Position numbers and translations under genes: made by a program. Below the pieces are notes generated by a model, which was not told the origin of the DNA, did no database searches, and saw nothing but the letters and a program-made list of their open reading frames with translations. Below, piece after piece: positions 1-8,444 of a stretch of DNA of 64,000 bases. Where the stretch lies: contig CM055816.1 of the NCBI GenBank assembly GCA_029582265.1, forward strand, positions 93,855,588-93,919,587, in the 5' to 3' direction. The number at the start of each line of letters is the position of its first letter. Position 1 is the first letter of the stretch. This DNA is from Zoroaster sp. YZ-2022. Taxonomy: Eukaryota; Echinodermata; Asteroidea; Forcipulatida; Zoroasteridae.

Positions 1-507
1 TGTTATACGTTGGTCCTTAACTTTATAGCGATGGGTCACAACAGCACTTTATATACTGTACATATCTTGGAGATCTTCAGAACTTTTGTTCACAATTTGT
101 CTTTCTTTTCTACGGAGAACGTTTCTTTAATTTAGTATGAATTTCAGGCTGGATGACTATAACTTCACAATTGCCACAAATGCGGCATAATTCCTGTAGA
201 ATAGCCTGACGTTGCTCCATATTATTATTATTACTGATGTCTAAATCATGCTATAAATTATAAAGAAAACTTGGTAACTCAAACGTTCTTTTATGAAAAT
301 TATACTTTAAGATTTTGTTTCCCGTCTTTAATTACCTTGTCTTTAAATATTGGAAAGAATTATTGCATTTGATGCCCCAAAGATTTGTGAAATTCACTCA
401 CGCTAACAACGGATTGTATGCATTATTTATATTTAGCACATACGGGGTCATAAAACGTTTGAACATTGATGATTTGAAAAGCCATTTTAAATGTGCTTCC
501 ACCTAAA
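1..507. other. AT-rich sequence without recognised feature
   Basis: Short open frames occur here but none has a recognisable domain, and there is no clear repeat unit before the satellite that starts near 508. Confidence 0.5.
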
Positions 508-1380
508 ACTGAAACTCACTCTCATTGTCTTCTGAGTGAACACAACTAAAACTTTGTCTTTTGTGTCGATACAACTTAAATGTCTCAGAGTGAACATAAC
601 TAAAACTATAACTCATCGTTTTGCCCTGTGTGTCAACACAAATAAAATTCTAACTCCCCATTTTGTCCTGAACATAACTAACATTATAACTCATGATTTT
701 GTGTCGACTCACACCCTAAAACTGAAACTCACTCATTTTGTCATCTGAGTGAACACAACTAAAGCTTTGTCTTTTGTGTCGATACAACTTAAATGTATCA
801 AAGTGAACATAACTAAAACTGTAACTCATCGTTTTGCCGTGTGTGTCAACACAAATATAATTATAACTCCCAATTTTGTCCTGTGTGTCGACACAACTAA
901 AACTATAACTGATTATTTTGTGTCGACTCACCCTCTAAAACTGAAACTCACTCATTGTTTTCTGAGTGAACACAACTACAAACTTTAACTCCTCAATCTG
1001 TCATGTGTTTCAGTACACCCTTCGATTTGCTACTCCTCATTTTCTTCACTCTTCTAAGTGAACACAAATAAACTAATCACTGATTTTGTTTCTGTGTTGA
1101 CTCATTTGACTGAAACTCACTGCTTCTGAGTTAACACAACTGCATGCAAAACTCTCATTTTGTCGTGTCTCAATACACCCTTACATGTTGATTGGCTACT
1201 TCTCAGATTGTTGTTTGAGTGAACACAAATAAAACTGAAACTCATTCATTTTGTCTTCTGAGTTAACATAACTAAAATGTTGTCTTTTCTGTCGATACAA
1301 CTTAAATGTCTCAAAGTAAACATGACTAAAACTATAACTTTTTGTCCTGTGTGTCAACACACAACTCATACTGAAACTCC
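508..1380. repeat. Degenerate tandem satellite, about 215-bp higher-order unit
   Basis: The phrase actgaaactcact recurs at 508, 721 and 940, giving units of 213 and 219 bp followed by a more degenerate stretch to about 1380. Each unit is built from shorter variants of 'aactaaaactataactca...ttttgtc...tgtgtcgacacaac', roughly 35-45 bp long. Open frames on both strands here are by-products of the repeat and are not annotated as genes. Confidence 0.75.
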
Positions 1381-1471
1381 TCATGTGTGGTTTTCAAAGA
1401 AACTCGACCCTCATACATTTACAAGCATGTATTTCTCCCTGAAGCATATTTTGTTATACTAATATTGTTAC

Positions 1472-1783
1472 CTTTAAATGGACACTTAACCTCCATAATC
1501 CCATCACCACAACACTTACATTTGATGCAGCTATCTGGACTGGCTGCAATAAAGGGATGTGTGCTTGATATCCAAAGGCCTGTCTTCTGTATTGTAAAAT
1601 ATCTGTTTTTGCGCATTCTTAAGACATACTGTTTTTTGGCGATAGGTTCTTGGTACTTACCATATGAGGTGGCAGGTGACACAAACCCTTTGTAATAAGA
1701 CATTGCATTTGTAATAATTGTATGTGTTGAGCCATTTATGTTGCCAGATGCATCTACATGCTTCGTAACAGCCCCCATATTAG
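1472..1783 (-). pseudogene. YqaJ-like nuclease domain, 3' part of interrupted exon
   Basis: Reading right to left, the frame from 1783 encodes a YqaJ/lambda-exonuclease-type segment. It contains GLWISSTHPFIAASPDS and, about 20 residues on, the IMEVKCPF motif; in this family the Asp and the E-x-K supply catalytic residues. A good splice donor (AAAG|GTAAC) follows at 1472/1471. The exon's 5' part lies beyond the YR retrotransposon at 6682 and upstream. Joining across the insertion gives a frame passing through GRITS, which matches the GRITAS-type start of the family. A TGA lies about 15 codons further upstream in that frame, so the gene looks decayed or has an unrecognised splice. In marine invertebrates such SWIM-YqaJ genes are multicopy and their host function is unclear. 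Confidence 0.6.
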
Positions 1784-1934
1784 AAGTTAATTTTCTTTTC
1801 GTTATCGTACGATAGGTGAAGCACGCTTATTAGAGCGTGCATTATTACGTAATGTAATTAAGCGTTTTTTCTTTATAAACGGTTGTGGTCAGTTGAGCTT
1901 TTTCACTCTCGGTAGAGCAGCTTATCCTCGCTAC
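1784..1934 (+). repeat. A1 terminal repeat of YR element
   Basis: A 151-bp repeat starting AAGTTAATTTTC and ending ATCCTCGCTAC; the copy at 4754-4904 looks identical. ORF1 starts 48 bp downstream, so the repeat probably contains the promoter and RNA start, by analogy with other DIRS-like elements. Confidence 0.85.
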
Positions 1935-1981
1935 ACATACTTCTAAACTACTGCATACTACGCACGACAACAGTTTCAAAA

Positions 1982-2329
1982 ATGAATGTGGAGGCTTCAA
2001 ATCAGGAGATTCTTTTAGCCATTCAAAACCTGTCTAGTTCTATCGACATAAAGGTTGAATCGGCCATCAAAAGACAACGCACTTCTGCAGACTCACAATA
2101 CGAATTTAAAAGCGTCGGAAATAAAGATCAATTCAGGCACACGGACAAAATTACCGCTCTGGTTGAATCTACTATTGCCTCACTGAAAGTTGGAGATATC
2201 GACTCGGCATTAGGTCTGCTCGACCAATGCGGCATCGTCGGGCATGTCCGAACCAACTGTCCTTCCCTCCGAGCACTTCGACAGCGAAGACTGCCAGCAA
2301 CAGGAGTCCCTGACGCAGCCGGACACTAG
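1982..2329 (+). CDS. ORF1 (gag-like) of YR retrotransposon
   Basis: A 115-residue frame begins with the first ATG downstream of the A1 repeat (MNVEASNQEILLAIQNL). It has a hydrophilic, partly helical N-terminal half and ends near a CGIVGHVRTNCP stretch. That stretch resembles half of a CCHC zinc knuckle (G-H...C), suggesting a Gag-like nucleic-acid-binding role. It overlaps the following RT frame (open from 2244) by about 86 bp in another frame, so RT would need frameshifting or this ORF is itself truncated. It is shorter than the several-hundred-residue ORF1 proteins usual for this group, so it may be a deleted version. No convincing domain beyond the half knuckle is visible. Confidence 0.55.
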   Translation: MNVEASNQEILLAIQNLSSSIDIKVESAIKRQRTSADSQYEFKSVGNKDQFRHTDKITALVESTIASLKVGDIDSALGLLDQCGIVGHVRTNCPSLRALRQRRLPATGVPDAAGH

Positions 2330-4356
2330 AAATTGGGAAGCGACTGAAGCCGATATTTATGACCAAGCACCTATTGGAGTGAAAGGTAAACTTAAACCTT
2401 GTATTGCATTTTGGCGAAATATTCTTAAGGCGAGTCTTTTTGTGCTAGACGTTATAGAATCGGGTTATAAGATTCCGTTTTATTCTAATCCTCCACCGGT
2501 CATGTTGAAAAATAACATCTCTAGTTTGAACCATGCCCAATTTGTTGAAACCACCATTGCAGATTTGATTAAAAAACAATACATTGTGGAGTTAGAATCT
2601 CGGCCATATTGCTGTAACCCTTTAACAGTTGCAGAAGGAAAAAAGCTTCGCTTGGTATTAGATCTACGACACCCGAATCACTTTATTTGGAAAGCAAAAT
2701 TTAAATATGAGGATATTGCGCATATTGCCCCATCACTTGGCACCAACCAGTTCTATTTTTCATTTGATCTTGAGTCCGGGTATCACCACGTAGAAATATT
2801 CCCCCTGCATCAAAAGTATTTGGGTTTCTCGTGGAAACATTCCGATAACCACGTTAAAGTTCGCGGTATTGCCCTTCGGATTGAGTAGTGCATGTCACCT
2901 TTTTACTAAACTAACAAGGCCGCTTGTCTATTATTGGCGGGCGCAAGGTATCGTTTCATTCATGTACATAGACGATGGCCTTATTATATCTTCAGACATT
3001 ACATCGGCTAAAAATTACAAAACTATTGTGCAAGATACAATCACCAATAGCGGCTTTGTTCCTAGTAAAACAAAATGCATATGGGATCCAACAAACGAAA
3101 TACAATACTTAGGTATCATCATTGATTCCAGAAACTTTCAATTTCGCATACCTCCAAAAAAGATGTTTAAACTTTTTTCAACAATATCAGCAATCCTAGC
3201 GACTCGCCAATCTAAAGATTGCGTGCCAGTTAAACAACTAGCATGTTTTACGGGTCAAATAATTTCAATGTCTCTCGCCCTAGGACCCATTTCCAGATTA
3301 ATGACCCGTGCGTCATACAGAACAATTGAATCAAGAAATTCTTGGTATCAATCGATCAAGTTATCCAACGACACGGTTGCGGAACTCGAATTCTGGGACA
3401 AAAATGCAGAATCTCTAAATGGGTTTTCCATTAGTCTAAGGCTCGTTCCTTCCATGACCATTTATACAGACGCCAGCGGAGTAGGTTATGGTGGTTATGT
3501 TGAAAACCAGCCAGATCTCCAATTTCATGGCAACTGGTCTGAATCAGAAAAATGCAAAAGTTCAACTTGGCGCGAACTTGCGGCAGTTTATAATTTACTC
3601 TCTAAATTGCAGAATTTGGTTTCAAACAAAACTATCAAATTGTATACTGACAATGCCAACGTCCCAAAAATTTTCACCTGCGGCAGTGTCAAGCCCGAAT
3701 TGCATAATTTAGCAATATCGATTTATAATTTGGCTAAAAAACGTGATTACATCTTGATTCCTGCGTGGTTACCTAGAAATGACAACAAGGTCGCAGACAA
3801 GATAAGCAGAACTCAAGATTTCGACGACTGGGCAATTGACCTTGCGTCATTCAATATCTTAGACAAACTTTGGGGACCCCACTCAATAGATCGCTTCGCA
3901 TCACCACATAATGCAAAACTTCCCAAGTTCAATGCTAGATTCTGGTGTAAAGGGGTATCCGGTGTGGATGCTTTCTGCCAAACCTGGACGTTCGAAAACA
4001 ACTATTTTTGTCCCCCAGTGTCTCTGATAATACAGGTTATTAAACGCATCATTGCGGTCAGTGCAACTGGCACTTTGGTAATTCCTCATTGGCCAACATC
4101 GTCTTTTTGGCCATTTATTTGTCCAGATGGCATTCACTTGAATTCTTTCATTTTGGATTGGAGATTATTACATATCTCTTTTAGCCCTCCTTCTCTGGGC
4201 CCAAGCACGGTTTTCCGAAGAAATCCAAGTTTTTCTTGTTTGGTTTTGAGATTTGATTTTTCACAATCGATTAGATCATCAAACATAGGATTTTGCCTTT
4301 TTGAACTTGGTAACTGCCCTAATTGTACAAATCGCTCATTCACAGTTTCCAAGTAA
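2244..4356 (+). pseudogene. Reverse transcriptase-RNase H of YR retrotransposon, frameshifted
   Basis: Two overlapping frames together cover one protein. The first (2244-2888) has the RT N-terminal blocks (RLVLDLRHPN, FSFDLESGYHHV). The second, open from about 2869, continues with PFGLSSA and the catalytic FMYIDDGLI. RNase H follows (IYTDASGVGYGG, WRELAA, LYTDN), then a C-terminal segment (SIDRFAS, KFNARF, GVDAF, ENNYFCPP) like the putative methyltransferase-like region of DIRS elements. The break is a single extra base around 2865, between the DLESGYHH block and the PFG motif, so this copy should not make full RT. A donor at 4309/4310 is in the right phase to splice to the recombinase exon at 5423. 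Confidence 0.8.
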
Positions 4357-4609
4357 ATTAAGAGATAAAGTGAAAAATCGTTATATTTTGATTGTATAAA
4401 CTGATGCAGTTTATCGCATTTTTGACAATTGTTGTCAATTTGATTAATTAATGATATGATTAATGCAGTTGATTGCATTTTTGGCCCTTTGTGGCCGATA
4501 CCGATTTGTGTGTATCACTGTGTAACGAATATAAAACGAACAAATTACCAGAAGCGGTAATTTTAGTGCGTTTTTCTTTTCCCTTTCTTTGGCGTTCTCT
4601 AATGGGAAG

Positions 4610-4759
4610 GCGAGGCGAGTGTGCTCCGCCGTCCCAAATGTTCTCAAAAATAAATTTGGTTTAGTGTTCAATCTTTTCTTGTCTAAAAAATGTTGTTCAT
4701 ATCAGGGAGATTTAGAAAAGAAAATAATTTTCTAACGGAAGAATGGAGTAAGAAAGTTA
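4610..4759 (+). repeat. B1 internal repeat of YR element
   Basis: A 150-bp repeat (GCGAGGCGAGTG...GAAAGTTA) nearly identical to 6532-6681. It is fused at AAGTTA to A2, recreating the circle junction. Confidence 0.85.
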
Positions 4760-4904
4760 ATTTTCTTTTCGTTATCGTACGATAGGTGAAGCACGCTTAT
4801 TAGAGCGTGCATTATTACGTAATGTAATTAAGCGTTTTTTCTTTATAAACGGTTGTGGTCAGTTGAGCTTTTTCACTCTCGGTAGAGCAGCTTATCCTCG
4901 CTAC
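4754..4904 (+). repeat. A2 internal repeat of YR element
   Basis: A 151-bp copy of A1 sharing the 6-bp AAGTTA with the end of B1. It lies upstream of the recombinase ORF and could act as a second promoter for it, since A1 occupies the equivalent place before ORF1. This is inference. Confidence 0.85.
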
Positions 4905-5394
4905 CCTAAAACCCTCCCATACCCCCCCCCCAAAAAAAATAAAAATAAATAAATCGCATTTTCGCAAAACCTCCAATCGCATCTTCTCGGAGCAAAGGTA
5001 CGCGACCTACGTCCAACATCCTGGTCGCGTCCACGGTTCCTCCACAAGTTTGGGGTTTTACGTGGCCACCGAGCGCCAATAAATCGGACCGATGTTGGAC
5101 GCCGAGTAAGTGTGACATGGTACATAGGAAATCGTGATATTTAAAATAAAAAAAATAAAAAAATAAAAAATAATAATAATAATAATAATTAATTAAATAA
5201 ATAAATAAATAAAGTGAATAACTTATATTGACCGCACTTTTCTGCTATCATATTACTGTAACGAGACGCAAAATTCTTTTTGAATGTTTTGCATGCATCT
5301 CACAGATCGGCCTTTAAGCCTAAACTTACCGGCATTTATTGCATTGGCATAAGGCATATATATTCCTTTGTGACATATATGGTATCGGCACATT

Positions 5395-6414
5395 TTGCTG
5401 CTCTCTTGTTTTTTCGTTTCAGATAGATGGTTAACGCTTGCTCGTTCTGTAACCGACCCGGAGCTGAAGAATTTGGCCGTTGGAACCCTACCAAAACTAT
5501 TAATGTCATCTAGGGCTACATCTACCACAAAGAAGTATAGCTACAGTTGGAAGCGGTGGGAATCATGGGCATCGTCCAAGACCAATGTCAACATCTTTCC
5601 AGTTAAGCCCACTGATTTCGCCCTTTATCTGGCATCAATTTCTACATCTGGACATAAAACGGCAGCAGACTCCGCAGCAGCCGCTGTCAATTGGGCCCAC
5701 AGCTTAGCTGGATTACCATCACCTACAGCCGATCCACTGATTAAAACAACTCTGCAAGGCTATAAGAGACTTACAGCGTCTACACCAAACAGAAAGGAAC
5801 CAGTAACGCCCGAAATAATGGCGAAGCTTTACAACGCTCATGGACAACCAAGCGCACAATTAGACGATTTGCGTATTCTCTTCGTGTGCTTTATATGTTA
5901 CGCAGGTTTCCTTCGATTTAACGACATCAGCAATGTACGACGTTTGGACTGTAGCATACAGAACGATAGACTCGTTATCCATTTATTCAAATCAAAAACG
6001 GATCAATTTCGTCAGGGCGATGATGTAACTATTGCAAGAACATTTAAATCCACCTGTCCGGTTGCAATTACAGAACGATATTTTCAAGCATTGGGAGATC
6101 CAGAGGATTCGCCATTACCAGTACTTCGTAGAATCACACATTCCAAAAAAGGTCTTATTCCTACGAATCACGGACTGAGCTATACTAGAACCAGGGAAAT
6201 AGTCCTGCAAGCCCTCCGACCTTTCGTCCCTGATGTACATAGTTTTGGACTCCATAGTTTGAGATCGGGAGGCGCGTCCGCAGCTTCTAATTCCCAAATC
6301 CCATCTCACTTGATATCGATGCATGGCAGATGGAAGTCTGAAAAAGCCAGAAATGTATATATCAAAACCGATAAGCAAACGAGTTTGATCCCTTCCACGG
6401 TACTTGGAATTTGA
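5395..6414 (+). CDS. Tyrosine recombinase of YR retrotransposon
   Basis: The catalytic set of a tyrosine recombinase is visible in order: Arg in FLRFND, H-x-x-R in HSLRSGG, the second His/Trp position in HGRWKS, and the nucleophile Tyr in RNVYIK. The enzyme would integrate the circular cDNA by strand exchange at the AAGTTA core. The frame runs unbroken to TGA at 6414, about 120 bp before B2. It has no upstream ATG: the open frame starts with TTG at 5395, and the first ATG is at the Met of KLLMSSR. A strong 3' splice site ends at 5422, so the real start is probably exon 5423 fused to the RT ORF; independent initiation at the internal ATG is the alternative. The catalytic core looks intact although RT in this copy is frameshifted. 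Confidence 0.88.
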   Translation: MLLSCFFVSDRWLTLARSVTDPELKNLAVGTLPKLLMSSRATSTTKKYSYSWKRWESWASSKTNVNIFPVKPTDFALYLASISTSGHKTAADSAAAAVNWAHSLAGLPSPTADPLIKTTLQGYKRLTASTPNRKEPVTPEIMAKLYNAHGQPSAQLDDLRILFVCFICYAGFLRFNDISNVRRLDCSIQNDRLVIHLFKSKTDQFRQGDDVTIARTFKSTCPVAITERYFQALGDPEDSPLPVLRRITHSKKGLIPTNHGLSYTRTREIVLQALRPFVPDVHSFGLHSLRSGGASAASNSQIPSHLISMHGRWKSEKARNVYIKTDKQTSLIPSTVLGI

Positions 6415-6531
6415 AATGAAATGAATTGTTCATATTGCTATGTATAACGAGCTTGAAAAGAGCTGTGAAAATAAATTATGGATAAAAAATATTGGTTTTT
6501 ATAGCTAATGATTGAATGTGAAGAATAAAAC

Positions 6532-6681
6532 GCGAGGCGAGTGTGCTCCGCCGTCCCAAATGTTCTCAAAAATAAATTTGGTTTAGTGTTCAATCTTTTC
6601 TTGTCTAAAAAATGTTGTTCATATTAGGGAGATTTAGAAAAGAAAAAAAATTTCTAACGGAAGAATGGAGTAAGAAAGTTA
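6532..6681 (+). repeat. B2 terminal repeat of YR element
   Basis: The 3' end of the element, ending AAGTTA and then host TGCGTCC. It differs from B1 at only a few positions (a C/T change and a short A/T-rich patch), which indicates recent integration. Confidence 0.85.
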
Positions 6682-7198
6682 TGCGTCCAACCCTGTGTTC
6701 ATGCTGTAGTGATAGTAGGGGTTGTATGCTTCTTCACTCTTTTGAATGCATCACTAACAGTTGATACGTGAATGGGTGATGATGATGTAATGGTTATTGT
6801 AGATTTCACATTGTTTATATCTAGTTTTGATGAAAGTGTTGGGTGTTCCCTGTGATGTGTGGCATGCATACAATAGAACAGCTGCATTGCCATTAGAGAT
6901 ATCTGCCAAAGTATCCAAGTTATAGTCAGAAAATATGTTTGCTCTTTTGTTGGCAATGGCACGATGATCAAATTTGTCCCTCCGATTCTTGTTAATGTCA
7001 CAGGTCATTGAAGATGATGCCTTTGGGGTTCTGACATCTGTGAGGAAGACCGATGTTTTCAGTTCTTGACTTGGTTTTCCTTTGGTGGGTTTATGCCATT
7101 TTTGAAGCTGGCTTATGCATGCCACACTGCAACCATGTTCTACTTGTCTAGCCACGTATGACAACAGTGCTGCTTCATGTTTACACATACCACTAAGC
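6682..7198 (-). pseudogene. SWIM zinc-finger / YqaJ gene fragment, 5' side of insertion
   Basis: On the minus strand an exon begins at a good acceptor (AACATTCAG|GCTTAG, 7198). It encodes SGMCKHEAALLSYVARQVEHGC, which fits the distal C-x-H half of a SWIM zinc finger followed by the helical region usual in SWIM-YqaJ proteins of marine invertebrates. The proximal Cys pair must lie in an upstream exon that I could not find. The frame closes at 6754, and a neighbouring frame continues to 6699 (VSTVSDAFKRVKKH). The frame that crosses into the YqaJ domain (HRVGRITS) is a third, so reading shifts at least twice. It is probably a decayed member of a multicopy family that was then split by the YR element. 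Confidence 0.55.
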
Positions 7199-7269
7199 CT
7201 GAATGTTGGATAGATACATGTAGATAAAATAAGATAGTAATAAGTGAAAGCAAACCTTAAGGAATTATA

Positions 7270-7792
7270 ATTCATAATTTTGAATCTATTTTACTAAGGG
7301 TTAATGACTGGTTTTGGGATGGTCATTGGCGATAAGGACCAATGCAAAGGCAAGGTCCTTATCAGAACATACGCACTGTTCTAATTTTGATAAGCCAGTC
7401 TATACCATCTGTTAATGCACCCCCTACGTGATTACGTTTTGTCCAATCGGATTGTCTAAACTGTCTTGGGCATTTAAATAATGATTAAAAATATCACATG
7501 CTATGTAAGCAGTGAGTGTGTAGCTTTGTAGACATGTTCAACATTTGGTGGTTTTTTTTCAAAATGGAGTCAAACGGGAATTTAATCAACGAGGCCTTTA
7601 CATGTATATAATGAATAACGACTTCACACACCCTGCTATGCAATGACAATGACAATCTGTCTGATGTATGACACCCGTGTTCTTGTACACAAGCATGGAC
7701 GATCATTGACTCGTGTCTGTGGTACAACAAATCCACGGATGTAGCAGCCCTGTAAATGACACCAAGAAAATGAAAATTGTTGTTTGAAACAA
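7270..7792. other. Non-coding spacer
   Basis: Presumed intron or intergenic sequence between the SWIM exon and the recombinase-like exon. No domain, repeat or structured element was recognised. Confidence 0.4.
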
Positions 7793-8216
7793 TCATAAAT
7801 TATCTATGGCTATCAGCAGTTTCCTGACTTTGGCAAGTTCCAGTGTTGACTCCTGCAGTCGATAGAAATCCCGGTGGATTTTAATATCATGCCCCAAATG
7901 CCTTGCCAACCAATCAAGCTCTCCACTTGTGAGGTCTACTATTTGAGATACTGTAGCCACATATTTTCTGAGACGAGTACTTGTGATGGCCATAGGCTGC
8001 TGAAGGCCAGCCTTTTGAGTTATGGTATGGAGACAGTCCCAGCCTCGTACTGAATGGAGTGAATTCCGAGACCTTGCAAAAATATATGGATTTGCAGTGT
8101 GTACTCCTACAGCTGCCCGGTGATGTTGAAGCACTTTAATGGCAAGCTTGTCATCTTTGGTTAGAAGAATTGGGATAGTTCGTCCTCGCTTTCCCCTGGT
8201 TTTGACCATATCCAAT
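7793..8216 (-). pseudogene. Exon of invertebrate multicopy protein with tyrosine-recombinase-like C-terminus
   Basis: The exon starts at an acceptor (TGTAATGCAG|ATTGG, 8216) and runs to TGA at 7793, about 140 residues. It shows a basic GKRGRTIPILLT segment, then NPYIFARS, then STRLRKYVAT, LARHLGHD and HRDFYRLQE. The spacing of Arg (RLRK), Gly-His (LGHD) and Tyr (FYR) fits the last third of a tyrosine recombinase fold, as in Crypton-derived proteins, though the usual His before LR is Thr here. I recall similar C-termini in uncharacterised fish and invertebrate proteins; that is memory, not a search. No start codon or N-terminal exons were identified, so it may be a fragment. It is adjacent to, but not shown to belong to, the SWIM/YqaJ gene on the same strand. 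Confidence 0.5.
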
Positions 8217-8442
8217 CTGCATTACATGTCAACAATAATTAAATACTAGTCTGTGTATTGTACAGCACATTTACAAGATATATATTATTACACTTCCTCC
8301 CATGTTTTATACGAGTAGTTAAAGACCAATTTACAACAGTATTCCAATACACCCATTACAAAATCTCCAAAAGTTGCTAGCTGGCAACTTTCGATTTTTT
8401 GGCAAATACAATTCCTGTTCAAAAAATTATATATCCACCCTA
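8217..8442. other. Spacer up to the mariner-like insertion
   Basis: AT-rich, no feature seen. The last bases (atatccacccta) resemble the LINE tail on the other side of the insertion. Confidence 0.4.
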
Positions 8443-8444
8443 TA

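Larger units (their letters stand above)
4310..5422 (+). other. Predicted intron carrying the internal B1-A2 repeats
   Basis: The donor ACTTG|GTAACT at 4309/4310 leaves phase 1 in the RT frame. The acceptor TTTTTTCGTTTCAG at 5409-5422 precedes the recombinase frame, which needs two bases to complete its first codon. The join is in frame (GAA CTT G|AT AGA) and fuses RT/RNase H to the recombinase. Both internal repeats lie inside this intron. The interval also holds an A/T microsatellite (about 5143-5216). Predicted only from the sequence. Confidence 0.5.
1784..6681 (+). mobile_element. YR (DIRS/Ngaro/PAT-like) retrotransposon with split direct repeats
   Basis: The order is A1 (1784-1934), ORF1, RT/RNase H ORF, B1 (4610-4759), A2 (4754-4904), tyrosine recombinase ORF, B2 (6532-6681). 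A1 and A2 are 151 bp and appear identical; B1 and B2 are 150 bp with only a few differences. All outer and inner junctions share AAGTTA, expected if a circle integrates by recombinase-mediated crossover without target duplication. No LTRs and no integrase are present. Split direct repeats are known from Ngaro and PAT groups. I am unsure how commonly the recombinase lies between A2 and B2 in described families. The element is inserted in a YqaJ exon on the opposite strand. Confidence 0.88.

Noticed and set aside
716..1384. Several 60-80-codon ORFs near the start
   Set aside because: All are translations of the tandem satellite.
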